Positions 25,488 through 34,367 of a stretch of 64,000 nt of DNA are shown in pieces. Position 1 is the first letter of the stretch, and each line of letters opens with the position of its first letter. The notes under the pieces were generated by a model. The model did not search any database, was not told where the DNA came from, and was given only the letters and a program-made list of their open reading frames with translations. Origin of the DNA: an uncultured Pontibacter sp. (GTDB lineage Bacteria > Bacteroidota > Bacteroidia > Cytophagales > Hymenobacteraceae). Both the position numbers and the translations under genes were made by a program. The DNA lies in the NCBI RefSeq assembly GCF_947495565.1, contig NZ_CANLZM010000005.1:124001-188000 (forward strand), read 5' to 3'.

Positions 25488-26165
25488 TTAATTAATCTGT
25501 TTTCTAAAACCGCCTTTGCCGCCGCTCTTGCGGCCTTTGTTGCCGGCGCCAAAGCTTTTGCTTCTCACGCCGCTGTTTCCACTTCCGCTGCTGCCTTTAG
25601 CTATTCCTTTAAGCTGCTCTACTTCCTCAGGAGTCAGTTCGCGCCACTCGCCGGGCTGTAAAGTGCCTAAAGAAATCGGGCCTATACTTGGGCGGATCAG
25701 GCGGAGAGTAGGGTAGCCCACGGCGGCGGTCATGCGGCGCACCTGGCGGTTCATACCTTGCGATATTTTAATCTCTAGCCAGGAAGTGGGAATGTTTTTA
25801 CGAAAACGGATTGGCGTAGAGCGTTCCCATACTTTAAGCTCGCCTTCCATCAGGCGTACTTTGGCCGGAGTGGTTTTGCCGCCCTTTATCTGCACGCCCA
25901 GCCTCAGCCTGGTAAGTGCCTCGTCTGCCGGCACATCATCCACCTGCACCCAATACGTTTTCTCAACTTTAAATTTGGGGTCGGAGAGGCGGTGCTGCAG
26001 CTGTTTGTCGTCGGTTAAAAGCACAAGTCCTTCGCTGTCGTAGTCGAGGCGGCCAACGGGATAAATGCCGGCAACAGGCACAAAGTCTTTTAAAGTAGAG
26101 CGTCCTTCCTCGTCCGTAAACTGCGTGAGCACTTCAAAGGGTTTGTTGATGATGATGTATTTCAA
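25488..26165 (-). CDS. Pseudouridine synthase, RluE/RsuA family
   Basis: 225 residues. The catalytic Asp is D41 in YPVGRLDYDSEGLVLL, the RsuA/RluB/E/F motif, and ISQGMNRQVRRMTAAVGYPTLRLIR is the family's RNA-binding strand. There is no S4 domain, as in RluE, which modifies 23S rRNA; the exact target uridine is not provable here. The C-terminus adds a Ser/Gly/Arg/Lys-rich tail, a common RNA-affinity extension in this phylum. Start is TTG, keeping the MKYIIINKPFEVL opening. Confidence 0.9.
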   Translation of the reverse strand: MKYIIINKPFEVLTQFTDEEGRSTLKDFVPVAGIYPVGRLDYDSEGLVLLTDDKQLQHRLSDPKFKVEKTYWVQVDDVPADEALTRLRLGVQIKGGKTTPAKVRLMEGELKVWERSTPIRFRKNIPTSWLEIKISQGMNRQVRRMTAAVGYPTLRLIRPSIGPISLGTLQPGEWRELTPEEVEQLKGIAKGSSGSGNSGVRSKSFGAGNKGRKSGGKGGFRKQIN

Positions 26166-26204
26166 AGTATAAAAGTAATCAGTGAATAACTGTGACGGAC
26201 ATAG

Positions 26205-26777
26205 TTAAGGCTGCTGCTTTGCCTGCCACTCCTCAAACTCCGGCTTCAGCAGCGAGAACATGATAGAATCCTCCAGCTGGCCGTTTACCTGGTAATGGTT
26301 GCGCAGCAGGCCTTCGCGCTTAAAGCCGAAGTGTCGCACCAGCTGCAGCGAAGGCGTATTGTAATCGGCAACCAGCGCCTCTACGCGGTACAAGTCCATC
26401 TGCCTAAAGCCAAAGGTAAGTATACTTTCCAGCGCTTCGGTCATCAGCCGCTTGTTTTTATACTTGCTGTCGGTAATGGCGTAGCCTATTTCGGCACGGC
26501 AATGGCTCGGTATCCAAGTGTGGTAGTCGCAGTGGCCGATTACCTTTTTAGTGCTACGGTCCAGCAGGTGGAACCCCTTGTAGTTGTGGTAGTAGGTGGT
26601 GATGCCTTTGGTGTACCTTTCCTCCATCTCCTCAAACTGCTCGTCTGTCTGCAGGCTCAGGTACGCCATAATTTCCTGCTTGGTTTTTTTGAGAAAGAGC
26701 TGGTTGAATATAGCCGGTGTCAGCTCGCGGAGCAGCAGGCGTTCGGTAGTGAGTACGATAGGAGAAGCGCTGAACAT
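26205..26777 (-). CDS. GNAT family N-acetyltransferase (RimJ/RimL type)
   Basis: 190 residues: TERLLLRELTPAIFNQLF at the start, AEIGYAITDSKYKNKRLMTEALESIL as the acyl-CoA loop region (the glycines of the usual Q/RxxGxG/A are partly replaced, SKYKNKRLM), and LVRHFGFKREGLLRNHYQVNG at the C-terminus. The acceptor is unknown. It follows a palindrome at 26901-26917 and precedes the pseudouridine synthase by 39 bp on the same strand, so the two may be co-transcribed. Confidence 0.85.
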   Translation of the reverse strand: MFSASPIVLTTERLLLRELTPAIFNQLFLKKTKQEIMAYLSLQTDEQFEEMEERYTKGITTYYHNYKGFHLLDRSTKKVIGHCDYHTWIPSHCRAEIGYAITDSKYKNKRLMTEALESILTFGFRQMDLYRVEALVADYNTPSLQLVRHFGFKREGLLRNHYQVNGQLEDSIMFSLLKPEFEEWQAKQQP

Positions 26778-26983
26778 TTTGTCTGAAGCAGGATTCGCAG
26801 AATTTAAAGATGCACAGGATGAGGTACTACTACATTATACTTGCAGACAGCTGAGAAGGTGTAGCTAAGAGTAGGTTATACTTTTCTGCTCTCGCAGAAA
26901 GCAAGTTTAAAACTTGCCGCAAGTTTAGCGCAGCATCATTTGCGGTTGTAATAAAACAGAATCAACAACTAACAATTTAACAA

Positions 26984-29062
26984 TTAATAGCTGCCGTTAT
27001 ACTTGCGCACGAACCACTCCACGCACACCAGCCCCAGCAGCAGGAAAAACAGCCATTTCATGTCTACCAGATCGCTAAGTTCTTCGTTGCTGTAGATTAC
27101 GTTTTTATGATCAGCCTGCAGAATGTCCTGCTCCAGCTGCTGCAGTTGCTCCGGAAAGTATAGCCTGGAGCCGCTGTTGCTGGCCAACTGGTACAGCAAG
27201 GTATGGTCGGCTACAGCGTTCAGGGCCTCCAGTTGCAGCTCTTCCACAATAAATTCACCTGCGTCTTTCTGCGGCTGTCCGTTTATACTTGCCGTGGCTG
27301 TGTAAGTATAGCGCCCACCCGACAGCGTCCCGATGTTCACGCCGCTCTGGTTTTCGCCGTTGGCAAACGTAAAGGTCTTTGTCTGGGCATCCTCACCCGT
27401 AATATTCAAGGTGATGTTCTGACCGTAAATAGGCTCCAGGGCCTCGTCGTATGCTTCGGCGCTAAACCGTATCTCGTCTGAACTTGTATACTCCGTCTGG
27501 ATTGGGTAAACGTTCAGTCGCTTTTTATTGCGGGGAGCGCTTAGTAGCTGCACCAGGTTCGTGATGAGCTGATCGTAAACCTGGGGCTGCTCGTGGTTAG
27601 CCGCTTCCTGCAGGCGCCACTGCCATGTTCCGGAGGCAAGCATCACGGCGTTGCGTTTGTCGCCGGAGGTCTGCACAGCCAAAAGCGGCTTATTGGTACG
27701 CACGCGGCCAACCTGCTGGTAAAGTATAACTTCTGTGTTTGGCGCCAGCCGCACTTCCCCGAAAGGCACACGCGCCGGCGGAAACTCCTGCAAACGCTCT
27801 GTGGCAGCCTCGGGCAGCTGAAAATTGCTGAAGTTAGCGTTTGTTACGGCAGTCACCTCATCTGTCTGGCCACTGCTGATAAGGTTGATGCCTATGTTGA
27901 GGCGGTTAAAGTTGGCAAGGTCGCTTTGCGGGCCAAGTATGTAGAGAGCGGGCAGGTTTTTCTGGCGCACCAGGTTTAGCGCCGGCTCGGCACCGGCCAT
28001 TCGCGCTGGCAACTGGTGCAGCACAGCCACATCATAATTCTGCTGTTTTAGCTCGTTTAAGCTAGGGATAAAAAGTTCTATCTCATAGTTTTCGTTAGAC
28101 TCGATGGCGGAGCGGATAGCTTTGATGTCGGGGTGCGGGGCAGCGGCGGCAATCAGCACTTTAATCTTGCCTTTTACCACATCAATATAGGCGTGTTTTG
28201 TATTATTGATAGTTGTGAACTCGTCCTGAAGCGGCTCTACCTGCACCACGTAATGGCGTTTGCCCAGCCCGCTTGCCAGCACCTGAAACGGCACCTGCTG
28301 CAGCGGTTGGTTATCGCGGAGCAGCACTCTTTTGCTCACAACCGTTTTGCCGTTCTCCTGAAGTATAACGTTGGCTGTTCTGCCGCCAAAGCCCTCGTGC
28401 TGCAACTCAACCTCCAACGGAAAACGGCTACCGCTGTAGTTTACTTTGTTGTAGCGCAACGAGGCCACCAATACATCTTTCTTCGGTACGGTATCGCCCA
28501 CGGCCACAGGGTATAAAGTATAGCCGAAATTGCTGTAGGTAGGGGAGAGCCCCTGGTTCACGATGCCATCCGAGAGCAGCACGACGCCTGCCAGGTTCTG
28601 CTCTGCATAACTCTCTTGTACCCGCTGCAGCAGCTGGCTCAGGTTTGTGGTTTGGGTGCCATACGCTATCTCGCTTATGCTTTGCTGCTGTTGCTCCCCC
28701 AGTGTCTGTACGGCTGTCTGATATCCTTCTTCCTCTAGCCGCTCCCGCACCTGTTGCAGTTGCTGCAGCGTGGCCTGTAGCTCCGTAGAGTCAGAAAACA
28801 GCTTCACCGACTGTGAGTTATCTACTGCAAACACAATAGTAGGCGGCACTGTATTATTGGATATAAACCTGACCATCGGCCCCAGCAGCAGGAAACAAAG
28901 TATGCTTACCACCACAAACCGCAGAGCCGCCAGCCCATAGTTCAGGGCTTTGGGCCAAGGAGATTTCCTACTGTACAGTAGCCACGCATACAATGCACCC
29001 GCTGCCAGGCAGGCAAGTACAAGCCAGGGAGAGGCGGTGGTTATGAGGCGGAGCGAGAACAA
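26984..29062 (-). CDS. Membrane protein with von Willebrand factor A-like domain
   Basis: 692 residues: two N-terminal helices (12-30 and 46-62), then a large extracytoplasmic part, then a C-terminal helix (WLFFLLLGLVCVEWFV). The region from residue 74 opens as a vWA fold with a MIDAS-like D81-N-S-Q-S85 in VFAVDNSQS and VVLLSDGIVNQG further on. The C-terminal half looks like beta-sandwich modules. Similar Bacteroidetes proteins are often annotated as BatA-like, but no bat operon is present and the role is unknown. The start is TTG at 29062, with no good ATG nearby. Confidence 0.78.
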   Translation of the reverse strand: MFSLRLITTASPWLVLACLAAGALYAWLLYSRKSPWPKALNYGLAALRFVVVSILCFLLLGPMVRFISNNTVPPTIVFAVDNSQSVKLFSDSTELQATLQQLQQVRERLEEEGYQTAVQTLGEQQQQSISEIAYGTQTTNLSQLLQRVQESYAEQNLAGVVLLSDGIVNQGLSPTYSNFGYTLYPVAVGDTVPKKDVLVASLRYNKVNYSGSRFPLEVELQHEGFGGRTANVILQENGKTVVSKRVLLRDNQPLQQVPFQVLASGLGKRHYVVQVEPLQDEFTTINNTKHAYIDVVKGKIKVLIAAAAPHPDIKAIRSAIESNENYEIELFIPSLNELKQQNYDVAVLHQLPARMAGAEPALNLVRQKNLPALYILGPQSDLANFNRLNIGINLISSGQTDEVTAVTNANFSNFQLPEAATERLQEFPPARVPFGEVRLAPNTEVILYQQVGRVRTNKPLLAVQTSGDKRNAVMLASGTWQWRLQEAANHEQPQVYDQLITNLVQLLSAPRNKKRLNVYPIQTEYTSSDEIRFSAEAYDEALEPIYGQNITLNITGEDAQTKTFTFANGENQSGVNIGTLSGGRYTYTATASINGQPQKDAGEFIVEELQLEALNAVADHTLLYQLASNSGSRLYFPEQLQQLEQDILQADHKNVIYSNEELSDLVDMKWLFFLLLGLVCVEWFVRKYNGSY

Positions 29063-29070
29063 TGGTTTGA

Positions 29071-29102
29071 GTTAGAAAGTTAGAGCGTTAGAAAGTTAGA
29101 AC
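29071..29102 (+). repeat. 8-nt-period GTTAGAAA array upstream of the vWA gene
   Basis: Four exact-period 8-mers: GTTAGAAA, GTTAGAGC, GTTAGAAA, GTTAGAAC, starting 8 bp before the vWA start codon on the opposite strand. Same unit as the arrays at 22280, 47242 and 47499. Confidence 0.75.
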
Positions 29103-29197
29103 TACGGCAGCGCCACATGTATGGGTGCGGGTAGCAATTTGCTGGAACAGGCGGACACTTGAGACATAGCTATACCAGCAAAACTAAAGTTAAAACA

Positions 29198-29242
29198 AAA
29201 AGACCAATGCTACTAACGTAAACGCCGCCGCATTGGTCTTTT
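29198..29242 (-). terminator. fabG terminator
   Basis: Perfect 13-bp stem AAAAGACCAATGC/GCATTGGTCTTTT with a 19-nt loop, followed leftward by TTTTGTTTT. It lies 72 bp beyond the fabG stop. Confidence 0.75.
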
Positions 29243-29314
29243 ATCAATTATGAATGTTTATTATAAAAGTACCTAAACAGGTAAATTCCATTCTTAATCC
29301 CTAATTCCTAATTA

Positions 29315-30061
29315 TTAAGTTAGCATGCCGCCGTCTACCTGCAGCACCTGTCCGGAGATGTACGCTGAGTCGTCGGAGGCCAGGAACACGGCTGCTTTAG
29401 CCACATCCTCCGGGGTGCCGCCACGGCGCAACGGAATAGCCTTGCGCCACTCGTCTACCACTTTCTGGTCCAGTTCGCCGGTCATCTCAGTTTCGATAAA
29501 GCCTGGGGCAATGGCGTTGCAGCGGATATTGCGCGAGCCAAGCTCCAGCGCCACCGACTTGGTAAAGCCGATGATACCCGCTTTAGAGGCCGCATAGTTT
29601 GCCTGACCAGCGTTGCCTTTTATACCTACCACAGAGGTAATGTTGATGATAGAGCCGCTCTTGGCTCGCATCATGTGCTTGGTGGCCGCCTTCGTCACTG
29701 CAAAAACCGACTTGAGGTTAACGTTCATCACGGCATCCCACTGCTCTTCGTTCATACGCATCAGCAGTCCGTCGCGGGTAATGCCAGCGTTGTTCACCAC
29801 CACATCAATTTTCCCGAACTCCTTTACCACGTCCTCTACCAGTTGCTCTGCCTGGGCGTAGTCAGAGGCATCGGAGCGGTAGCCTTTCACGTTGCCGCCA
29901 CCGGCTGCCAGTTCTTGCTCTAGCTGCTGTCCTTTTTCTACACTTGAGAGGTAGGTAAACGCTACCTTTGCGCCCATTTCCACAAACTGCTGTGCAATGG
30001 CTCGTCCTATTCCTTTTGAGGCCCCGGTAATCAGGGCTACTTTTCCTTCTAATGCTTTCAT
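29315..30061 (-). CDS. fabG: 3-oxoacyl-[acyl-carrier-protein] reductase
   Basis: 248 residues. FabG reduces 3-oxoacyl-ACP with NADPH in fatty acid elongation. The classical SDR features are present: cofactor loop TGASKGIG (12-19), NNAGITRDGLL, catalytic Ser in INITSVVG, Y-x3-K in YAASKAG and the C-terminal SAYISGQVLQVDGGM that marks FabG. The ATG at 30061 is used; a TTG three codons upstream would lie on the predicted -7 box. It stands alone, not in a fab cluster. No TATACTT copies. Confidence 0.94.
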   Translation of the reverse strand: MKALEGKVALITGASKGIGRAIAQQFVEMGAKVAFTYLSSVEKGQQLEQELAAGGGNVKGYRSDASDYAQAEQLVEDVVKEFGKIDVVVNNAGITRDGLLMRMNEEQWDAVMNVNLKSVFAVTKAATKHMMRAKSGSIINITSVVGIKGNAGQANYAASKAGIIGFTKSVALELGSRNIRCNAIAPGFIETEMTGELDQKVVDEWRKAIPLRRGGTPEDVAKAAVFLASDDSAYISGQVLQVDGGMLT

Positions 30062-30067
30062 GGGAGC

Positions 30068-30075
30068 CAAAGTTA
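30068..30075 (-). promoter_or_regulatory. -7 element of fabG, almost leaderless
   Basis: TAACTTTG on the minus strand ends 7 bp before the fabG ATG, so transcription would begin at or next to the start codon. A weak TTCG at the -33 position is visible. If right, the mRNA is nearly leaderless. Confidence 0.5.
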
Positions 30076-30330
30076 AAAAAGATTTCCGTATTCCGAAGTA
30101 GGGACCTTATAGCTTCTGCTGAAGACCTTTAAACGGTTGTTGTTTAGCAGGTTGGCAGTAGTATAATAAAAAAGGTAAATGTTGCTATATAGGCCTTTGT
30201 TATATGTTTGATTCTAGTGAATGCATTGCAACATATTTATAATCTGATTATTGTGTAAAAATTGACTTTTATTTTTATAGGTTAAAGCCTATTTTCGTGT
30301 CGATTTTTAACCAAAAGTATCCCAAAACTC

Positions 30331-31668
30331 ATGCTGAAACGCAGAAAAGGACTTGCCATCCTGATCGCGTTGTCGTTGTTGATCTGCATTACGGCTGCGC
30401 AAACATTGAACTTTATCCCAGTAAATGTACTAGGTACAAAACGAGCAGAAGCCGCTTCTGCTGAGTATGTTGTAGATAATAAACGGATAAAGGCTGCCCC
30501 TGCGCCGGTCGTCTACGGCATCGCCACCGACTCCCTGGAGATAGTAGAAGGAGAGGTGGAGCGCGGGGAGGTGCTATCCCAGATTCTGGCCCAATACAAC
30601 ATCGACCCAACCACAGTACACAACCTGGCTCAGAAGGCGAAAGACGTATTTAATGTGCGTCGTATAGCTGCTGGCCGTAACTACATGATCCTGCATGCGC
30701 GCGACTCTGCGCAAACTGCCCGCTTCTTTATTTATGAGCCCAACCAGGTAGAGTATGTGATTTATGACCTGCGCGACAGCCTGGCTGTAACACTGGAAAA
30801 GCGAAAAGTGGAGGTGCTGGAGCGAACAATTGCCGGCGAGATTAACAGCTCCCTGTACGTGAGCATGGTAGAGGCCGGAGGATCTCCACAACTGGTAAAC
30901 AGCTTTGCCGACATTTTTGCCTGGCGCCTCGACCTGAACCGCCTGCAGCCCGGCGATAGCTTTAAGCTTATTTATGAAGAAAAAGTAGTGAACGGGGAAA
31001 CGATTGGCTTCGGAGCATTAAAATCTGCTGTGTTTGAGCACGAAGGAGAAGAGATTTATGCGATTGGTTTTGATGAAGGGAATGGCCTGAACTATTATGA
31101 CCAAAAGGGGCAAAGCCTCAAAAGAGCCTTCCTAAAGGAGCCCTTGGAGTATAGCCGCATTAGCTCACGTTTTTCTAAGCGCCGCTTCCATCCGGTGCAG
31201 AAGCGTTATAAAGCTCATTTAGGTACTGATTTTGCCGCTCCTCGTGGCACACCGATCCGTACAGTGGGCGATGGTGTGGTGATAGCAGCCCATTATACAA
31301 GAGGCAACGGTTACTTTGTGAAGGTTCGCCACAACGAGACTTATACAACACAATACCTGCACATGTCTAAATTTGCCAAGGGTGTCCGGAAAGGTGCACG
31401 CGTTAAAATGGGGCAAACTATCGGGTACGTAGGCAGCACCGGCCTGGCCACCGGACCGCACCTTTGCTACCGCTTCTGGAAGAATGGGCGACAAGTGGAT
31501 GCCCTGCGCGTGAAACTGCCAGCTGCCAACCCCGTGGCTAGAAAGAACATGGACGTGTTCGATACAGTGAAAGACCAGACAATGCAGCGTATGCAGGCCA
31601 TCGATATCAAAAGTGTAAAACAGGAGCTGCTGGCTTCCGGTAAAAACAAAGAACCAAACGATGCATAA
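30331..31668 (+). CDS. M23 family peptidoglycan endopeptidase
   Basis: 445 residues, anchored by an N-terminal hydrophobic segment (about 7-27). Residues 70-260 form an OapA/LysM-like substrate-engaging region (EVLSQILAQYNIDPTTVHNL, LQPGDSFKLIYE). The LytM metalloprotease domain follows with zinc ligands H296 and D300 in AHLGTDFAAPRG and H377 in GPHLCYRF, plus H344 in QYLHMSKF. It should cleave peptide cross-links in the periplasm to allow wall growth. The ligand set is complete, so it is probably active rather than an EnvC-like activator. Followed by its own terminator. Confidence 0.92.
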   Translation: MLKRRKGLAILIALSLLICITAAQTLNFIPVNVLGTKRAEAASAEYVVDNKRIKAAPAPVVYGIATDSLEIVEGEVERGEVLSQILAQYNIDPTTVHNLAQKAKDVFNVRRIAAGRNYMILHARDSAQTARFFIYEPNQVEYVIYDLRDSLAVTLEKRKVEVLERTIAGEINSSLYVSMVEAGGSPQLVNSFADIFAWRLDLNRLQPGDSFKLIYEEKVVNGETIGFGALKSAVFEHEGEEIYAIGFDEGNGLNYYDQKGQSLKRAFLKEPLEYSRISSRFSKRRFHPVQKRYKAHLGTDFAAPRGTPIRTVGDGVVIAAHYTRGNGYFVKVRHNETYTTQYLHMSKFAKGVRKGARVKMGQTIGYVGSTGLATGPHLCYRFWKNGRQVDALRVKLPAANPVARKNMDVFDTVKDQTMQRMQAIDIKSVKQELLASGKNKEPNDA

Positions 31669-31702
31669 AACTATACTTTAGTGAATATTTGAATATTAAT
31701 GT

Positions 31703-31728
31703 AAAAGGCGCTGTTTTCAGCGCCTTTT
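31703..31728 (+). terminator. Terminator after the M23 gene
   Basis: Perfect 10-bp stem AAAAGGCGCT/AGCGCCTTTT with a 6-nt loop and following TGTTGTTTT. Confidence 0.85.
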
Positions 31729-31771
31729 GTTGTTTTACTGCCAGAGGATGAAGTTTATGCTTCCTCCTGCT

Positions 31772-31896
31772 CTTTCGGATTTGTAATCCGAAAGTATAAT
31801 AAAAGCAAATTTGTAATCCACCTGTTTGCCATTTAAGACTGCCTTTACAATACGGATTACAAATCCGCTTTTAGTTGGTTTCGGATTGCAAACCCG
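31772..31896. repeat. Cluster of GGATTTGTAATCC-type palindromes (REP-like)
   Basis: A perfect palindrome with 10-bp arms and core CGGATTTGTAATCCG lies at 31772-31794. A second core, CGGATTACAAATCCG, is at 31853-31867, and diverged units are at 31806-31819 and 31882-31896. AAAAGCAAATTTGTAATCC (31801-31819) and the complement of 31854-31872 match at 17 of 19 bp. This short-palindrome style resembles REP sequences moved by RAYT transposases, but none is encoded here. Confidence 0.65.
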
Positions 31897-31958
31897 GAAC
31901 AGCTGTGACCCGCTCATAACTGTTCCGGGTTAACATTTACGGAACGTTAAAAACAAAA

Positions 31959-31981
31959 AGAGACGCAAAATTTGCGTCTCT
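31959..31981 (-). terminator. Terminator of the TPR gene
   Basis: Perfect 11-bp stem AGAGACGCAAA/TTTGCGTCTCT with a single-base centre and TTTTTGTTTTT on the minus strand after it. Confidence 0.8.
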
Positions 31982-32022
31982 CCAAGTATAGAAATCATAC
32001 TATTCAATCTCAAGTACTGAGC

Positions 32023-32631
32023 TTACTTGCAGTACTTTTTCAGGTATGGTTCAGCTTCCTTCAAGCCCAGGTTTTTTGCTTTCGTCCAGTCGAGGCAGGC
32101 GTTGGCTTTTTCGCCGATGTTGTAGCGTGGTGCGCTGCGGTTATAATAGGCCTCTGCATACTCCTTGTCCAGCTCTATGGCTTTGGAGTAATCTGTGATA
32201 GCGTTGCGGTAATCTTTAAGCGCATAACGTACCAAACCGCGGTTGTTGTAGGCTCTGGCGTCCTTTGGTTTTAACTCTATGCCTTTGTTAAAGTCCTGAA
32301 GGGAGGCTTTGTAGTCGCGCAGGTTGTACCTCGAAAGGCCCCGGCTCAAATATGCCTCCGTATACTTGGCATCAGCGGCTATGGCTTTTGTAAAGTCTTC
32401 AATCGCACCTCTGTAGTCGCGCAGGCGGTCTTTTGACACGCCACGGTTGGTCAGGGTAGGGGCATGCTTTGGCTCCAGTTTCAGCACCTGGTCGTAGAGC
32501 TGTATGGCATCATTGTACCTGCCGGCTTTAAATTTCTCGTTTCCGCTCCTAAAGAGCTCTGTTGCAGTTTGCTGTGCAGCAGAATTAAAGGCAATCAGGA
32601 AAAAAAGTAATAGGGGTAAAATTCTCAGCAT
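32023..32631 (-). CDS. Exported tetratricopeptide-repeat protein
   Basis: 202 residues with a signal peptide (cleavage near NSAAQQ, about residue 19) and about four TPR units, for example AIQLYDQVLKLEPKHAPTL, AIEDFTKAIAADAKYTEAY, SLQDFNKGIELKPKDARAY and AITDYSKAIELDKEYAEAY. It ends with Cys-containing KKYCK. TPR proteins scaffold partners; none is evident from the neighbours. The ATG at 32631 is preferred to the TTG two codons upstream. Monocistronic. Confidence 0.88.
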   Translation of the reverse strand: MLRILPLLLFFLIAFNSAAQQTATELFRSGNEKFKAGRYNDAIQLYDQVLKLEPKHAPTLTNRGVSKDRLRDYRGAIEDFTKAIAADAKYTEAYLSRGLSRYNLRDYKASLQDFNKGIELKPKDARAYNNRGLVRYALKDYRNAITDYSKAIELDKEYAEAYYNRSAPRYNIGEKANACLDWTKAKNLGLKEAEPYLKKYCK

Positions 32632-32778
32632 AAGCAATGGTAATTTATACTTTCAGGGGCTAAAATACGGCAGCATTGCGCATCCTCAAAATATAATTAG
32701 GATTTTTATAGTATGGAGGCCTGCTGGTGCCATGGTGATGCAGCCATTGTGCTAATAATCAGAAGGGTAAAAGGTGGT

Positions 32779-32809
32779 TTTGTAGAGTTGGGATTATCGT
32801 TTAATTTTG
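32779..32809 (+). promoter_or_regulatory. lpdA promoter
   Basis: TTTG at 32779-32782 and TAATTTTG at 32802-32809 are separated by 19 bp, a full -33/-7 match for the Bacteroidetes housekeeping sigma factor, 25 bp before the ATG. Confidence 0.7.
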
Positions 32810-32833
32810 TCTGTCAACTATAATTAAGATACT

Positions 32834-34228
32834 ATGGCATCAAAATACGATTTAGTAGTGCTGGGTAGTGGCCCGGGTGGCTATGTAGCCGCAATTCGTG
32901 CCTCGCAGCTAGGTATGAAAGTAGGTGTTATCGAGCGCGAGTCGCTGGGGGGCATCTGCCTGAACTGGGGCTGTATCCCGACTAAGGCACTGCTGAAAAG
33001 CGCAAATGTTTTTGAGTACATCAACCACGCGTCAGATTATGGTATTTCTGTAGGAGAGGCTTCTGTTGATTTTGATAAAGTGATTAAGCGCAGCCGCGGT
33101 GTAGCCGACGGCATGAGCAAAGGTATCCAGTTCCTGTTCCGCAAGAATAAGATTGATGCCATTATGGGTACTGGTAAAGTAGTAGCCAAAGGCAAGCTGG
33201 AGGTTACAGATGCAGAAGGCAAGAAAAGCACAGTAGAGGCTGATAATATCATTATCGCAACTGGTGCGCGCTCCCGTGAGCTGCCTAACCTGCCAATAGA
33301 CGGCAAGAAGATCATCGGATACCGCCAGGCAATGGTGCTGGATAAAAAGCCGGAAAGCATGGTGGTAGTTGGTTCTGGTGCCATTGGGGTGGAGTTTGCA
33401 TACTTCTACAACGCGATGGGCACGAAGGTGACGATTGTGGAGTACATGCCAAACATCGTGCCTGTAGAGGACGAGGAAGTATCGCGCCAGCTGTCTAAGT
33501 CTCTCCGTAAGTCAGGCATCAACATCATGACTGATTCGTCTGTTGAGGCTGTGGACACGAGCGGTGATATCTGCAAGGTTAAAGTTAAAACTGCCAAAGG
33601 CGAGGAAACACTGGAGGCTGAGGTCGTACTTTCTGCGGTAGGTATCCAGACTAACCTGGAGAACATCGGCCTGGAAGAGCTTGGCATCAAAGTAGACAAA
33701 GGCCGCGTGATTGTAGACGAGTACTACAAAACAAACGTGGATGGCATCTACGCTATCGGTGACATCGTGCCAGGCCCAGCGTTGGCGCACGTAGCTTCTG
33801 CCGAAGGTATTATCTGCGTGGAGAAACTTGCAGGCCACGATCCGGAGCCGTTGAACTATGGCAACATACCGGGTTGTACGTACTGCTCTCCTGAGATTGC
33901 CTCTGTTGGCTTAACCGAGAAAGCCGCGCGTGAGCAAGGCCTTGAGATTAAAGTTGGGAAGTTTCCGTTCTCAGCGTCTGGTAAGGCAAGTGCTGCCGGT
34001 GCTAAAGATGGCTTCGTGAAAGTGATTTTCGATGCCAAGTATGGCGAGTTCCTGGGCGCGCACATGATTGGCGCAAACGTAACCGAGATGATTGCAGAAG
34101 TGGTGGTTGCCCGTAAACTGGAGACTACCGGCCACGAGATCATCAAGTCGGTGCACCCGCACCCAACCATGAGCGAAGCGATTATGGAAGCCGCCGCTGC
34201 CGCTTACGATGAGGTGATACACCTGTAA
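32834..34228 (+). CDS. lpdA: Dihydrolipoyl dehydrogenase
   Basis: 464 residues. The E3 component of 2-oxoacid dehydrogenase complexes and the glycine cleavage system reoxidises dihydrolipoamide with FAD and NAD+. Visible are the FAD fold GSGPGGYVAA (11-20), the redox disulfide C42/C47 in ICLNWGCIPTK, the NAD fold VVGSGAIGVEF, AIGDIVPGPALAHVA and the active-site His-Glu of the partner subunit in HPHPTMSEAIMEAA. Monocistronic between its own promoter and terminator. No TATACTT copies, consistent with high expression and biased codons. Confidence 0.96.
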   Translation: MASKYDLVVLGSGPGGYVAAIRASQLGMKVGVIERESLGGICLNWGCIPTKALLKSANVFEYINHASDYGISVGEASVDFDKVIKRSRGVADGMSKGIQFLFRKNKIDAIMGTGKVVAKGKLEVTDAEGKKSTVEADNIIIATGARSRELPNLPIDGKKIIGYRQAMVLDKKPESMVVVGSGAIGVEFAYFYNAMGTKVTIVEYMPNIVPVEDEEVSRQLSKSLRKSGINIMTDSSVEAVDTSGDICKVKVKTAKGEETLEAEVVLSAVGIQTNLENIGLEELGIKVDKGRVIVDEYYKTNVDGIYAIGDIVPGPALAHVASAEGIICVEKLAGHDPEPLNYGNIPGCTYCSPEIASVGLTEKAAREQGLEIKVGKFPFSASGKASAAGAKDGFVKVIFDAKYGEFLGAHMIGANVTEMIAEVVVARKLETTGHEIIKSVHPHPTMSEAIMEAAAAAYDEVIHL

Positions 34229-34248
34229 ACAGAAAGTATAGCGATACA

Positions 34249-34286
34249 AAAAAGGGGTTGGTCGAAAATTCGGCCAACCCCTTTTT
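34249..34286 (+). terminator. lpdA terminator
   Basis: 13-bp stem AAAAAGGGGTTGG/CCAACCCCTTTTT extended by CGAA/TTCG pairing near the loop, followed by ATTTT. Confidence 0.85.
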
Positions 34287-34367
34287 ATTTTATGGGATAT
34301 GGTTGAAACTTGTAGTCGCTGCCGGCGCTGCCGCAGTGCATACACGACCTAACTATACCTATAAACT

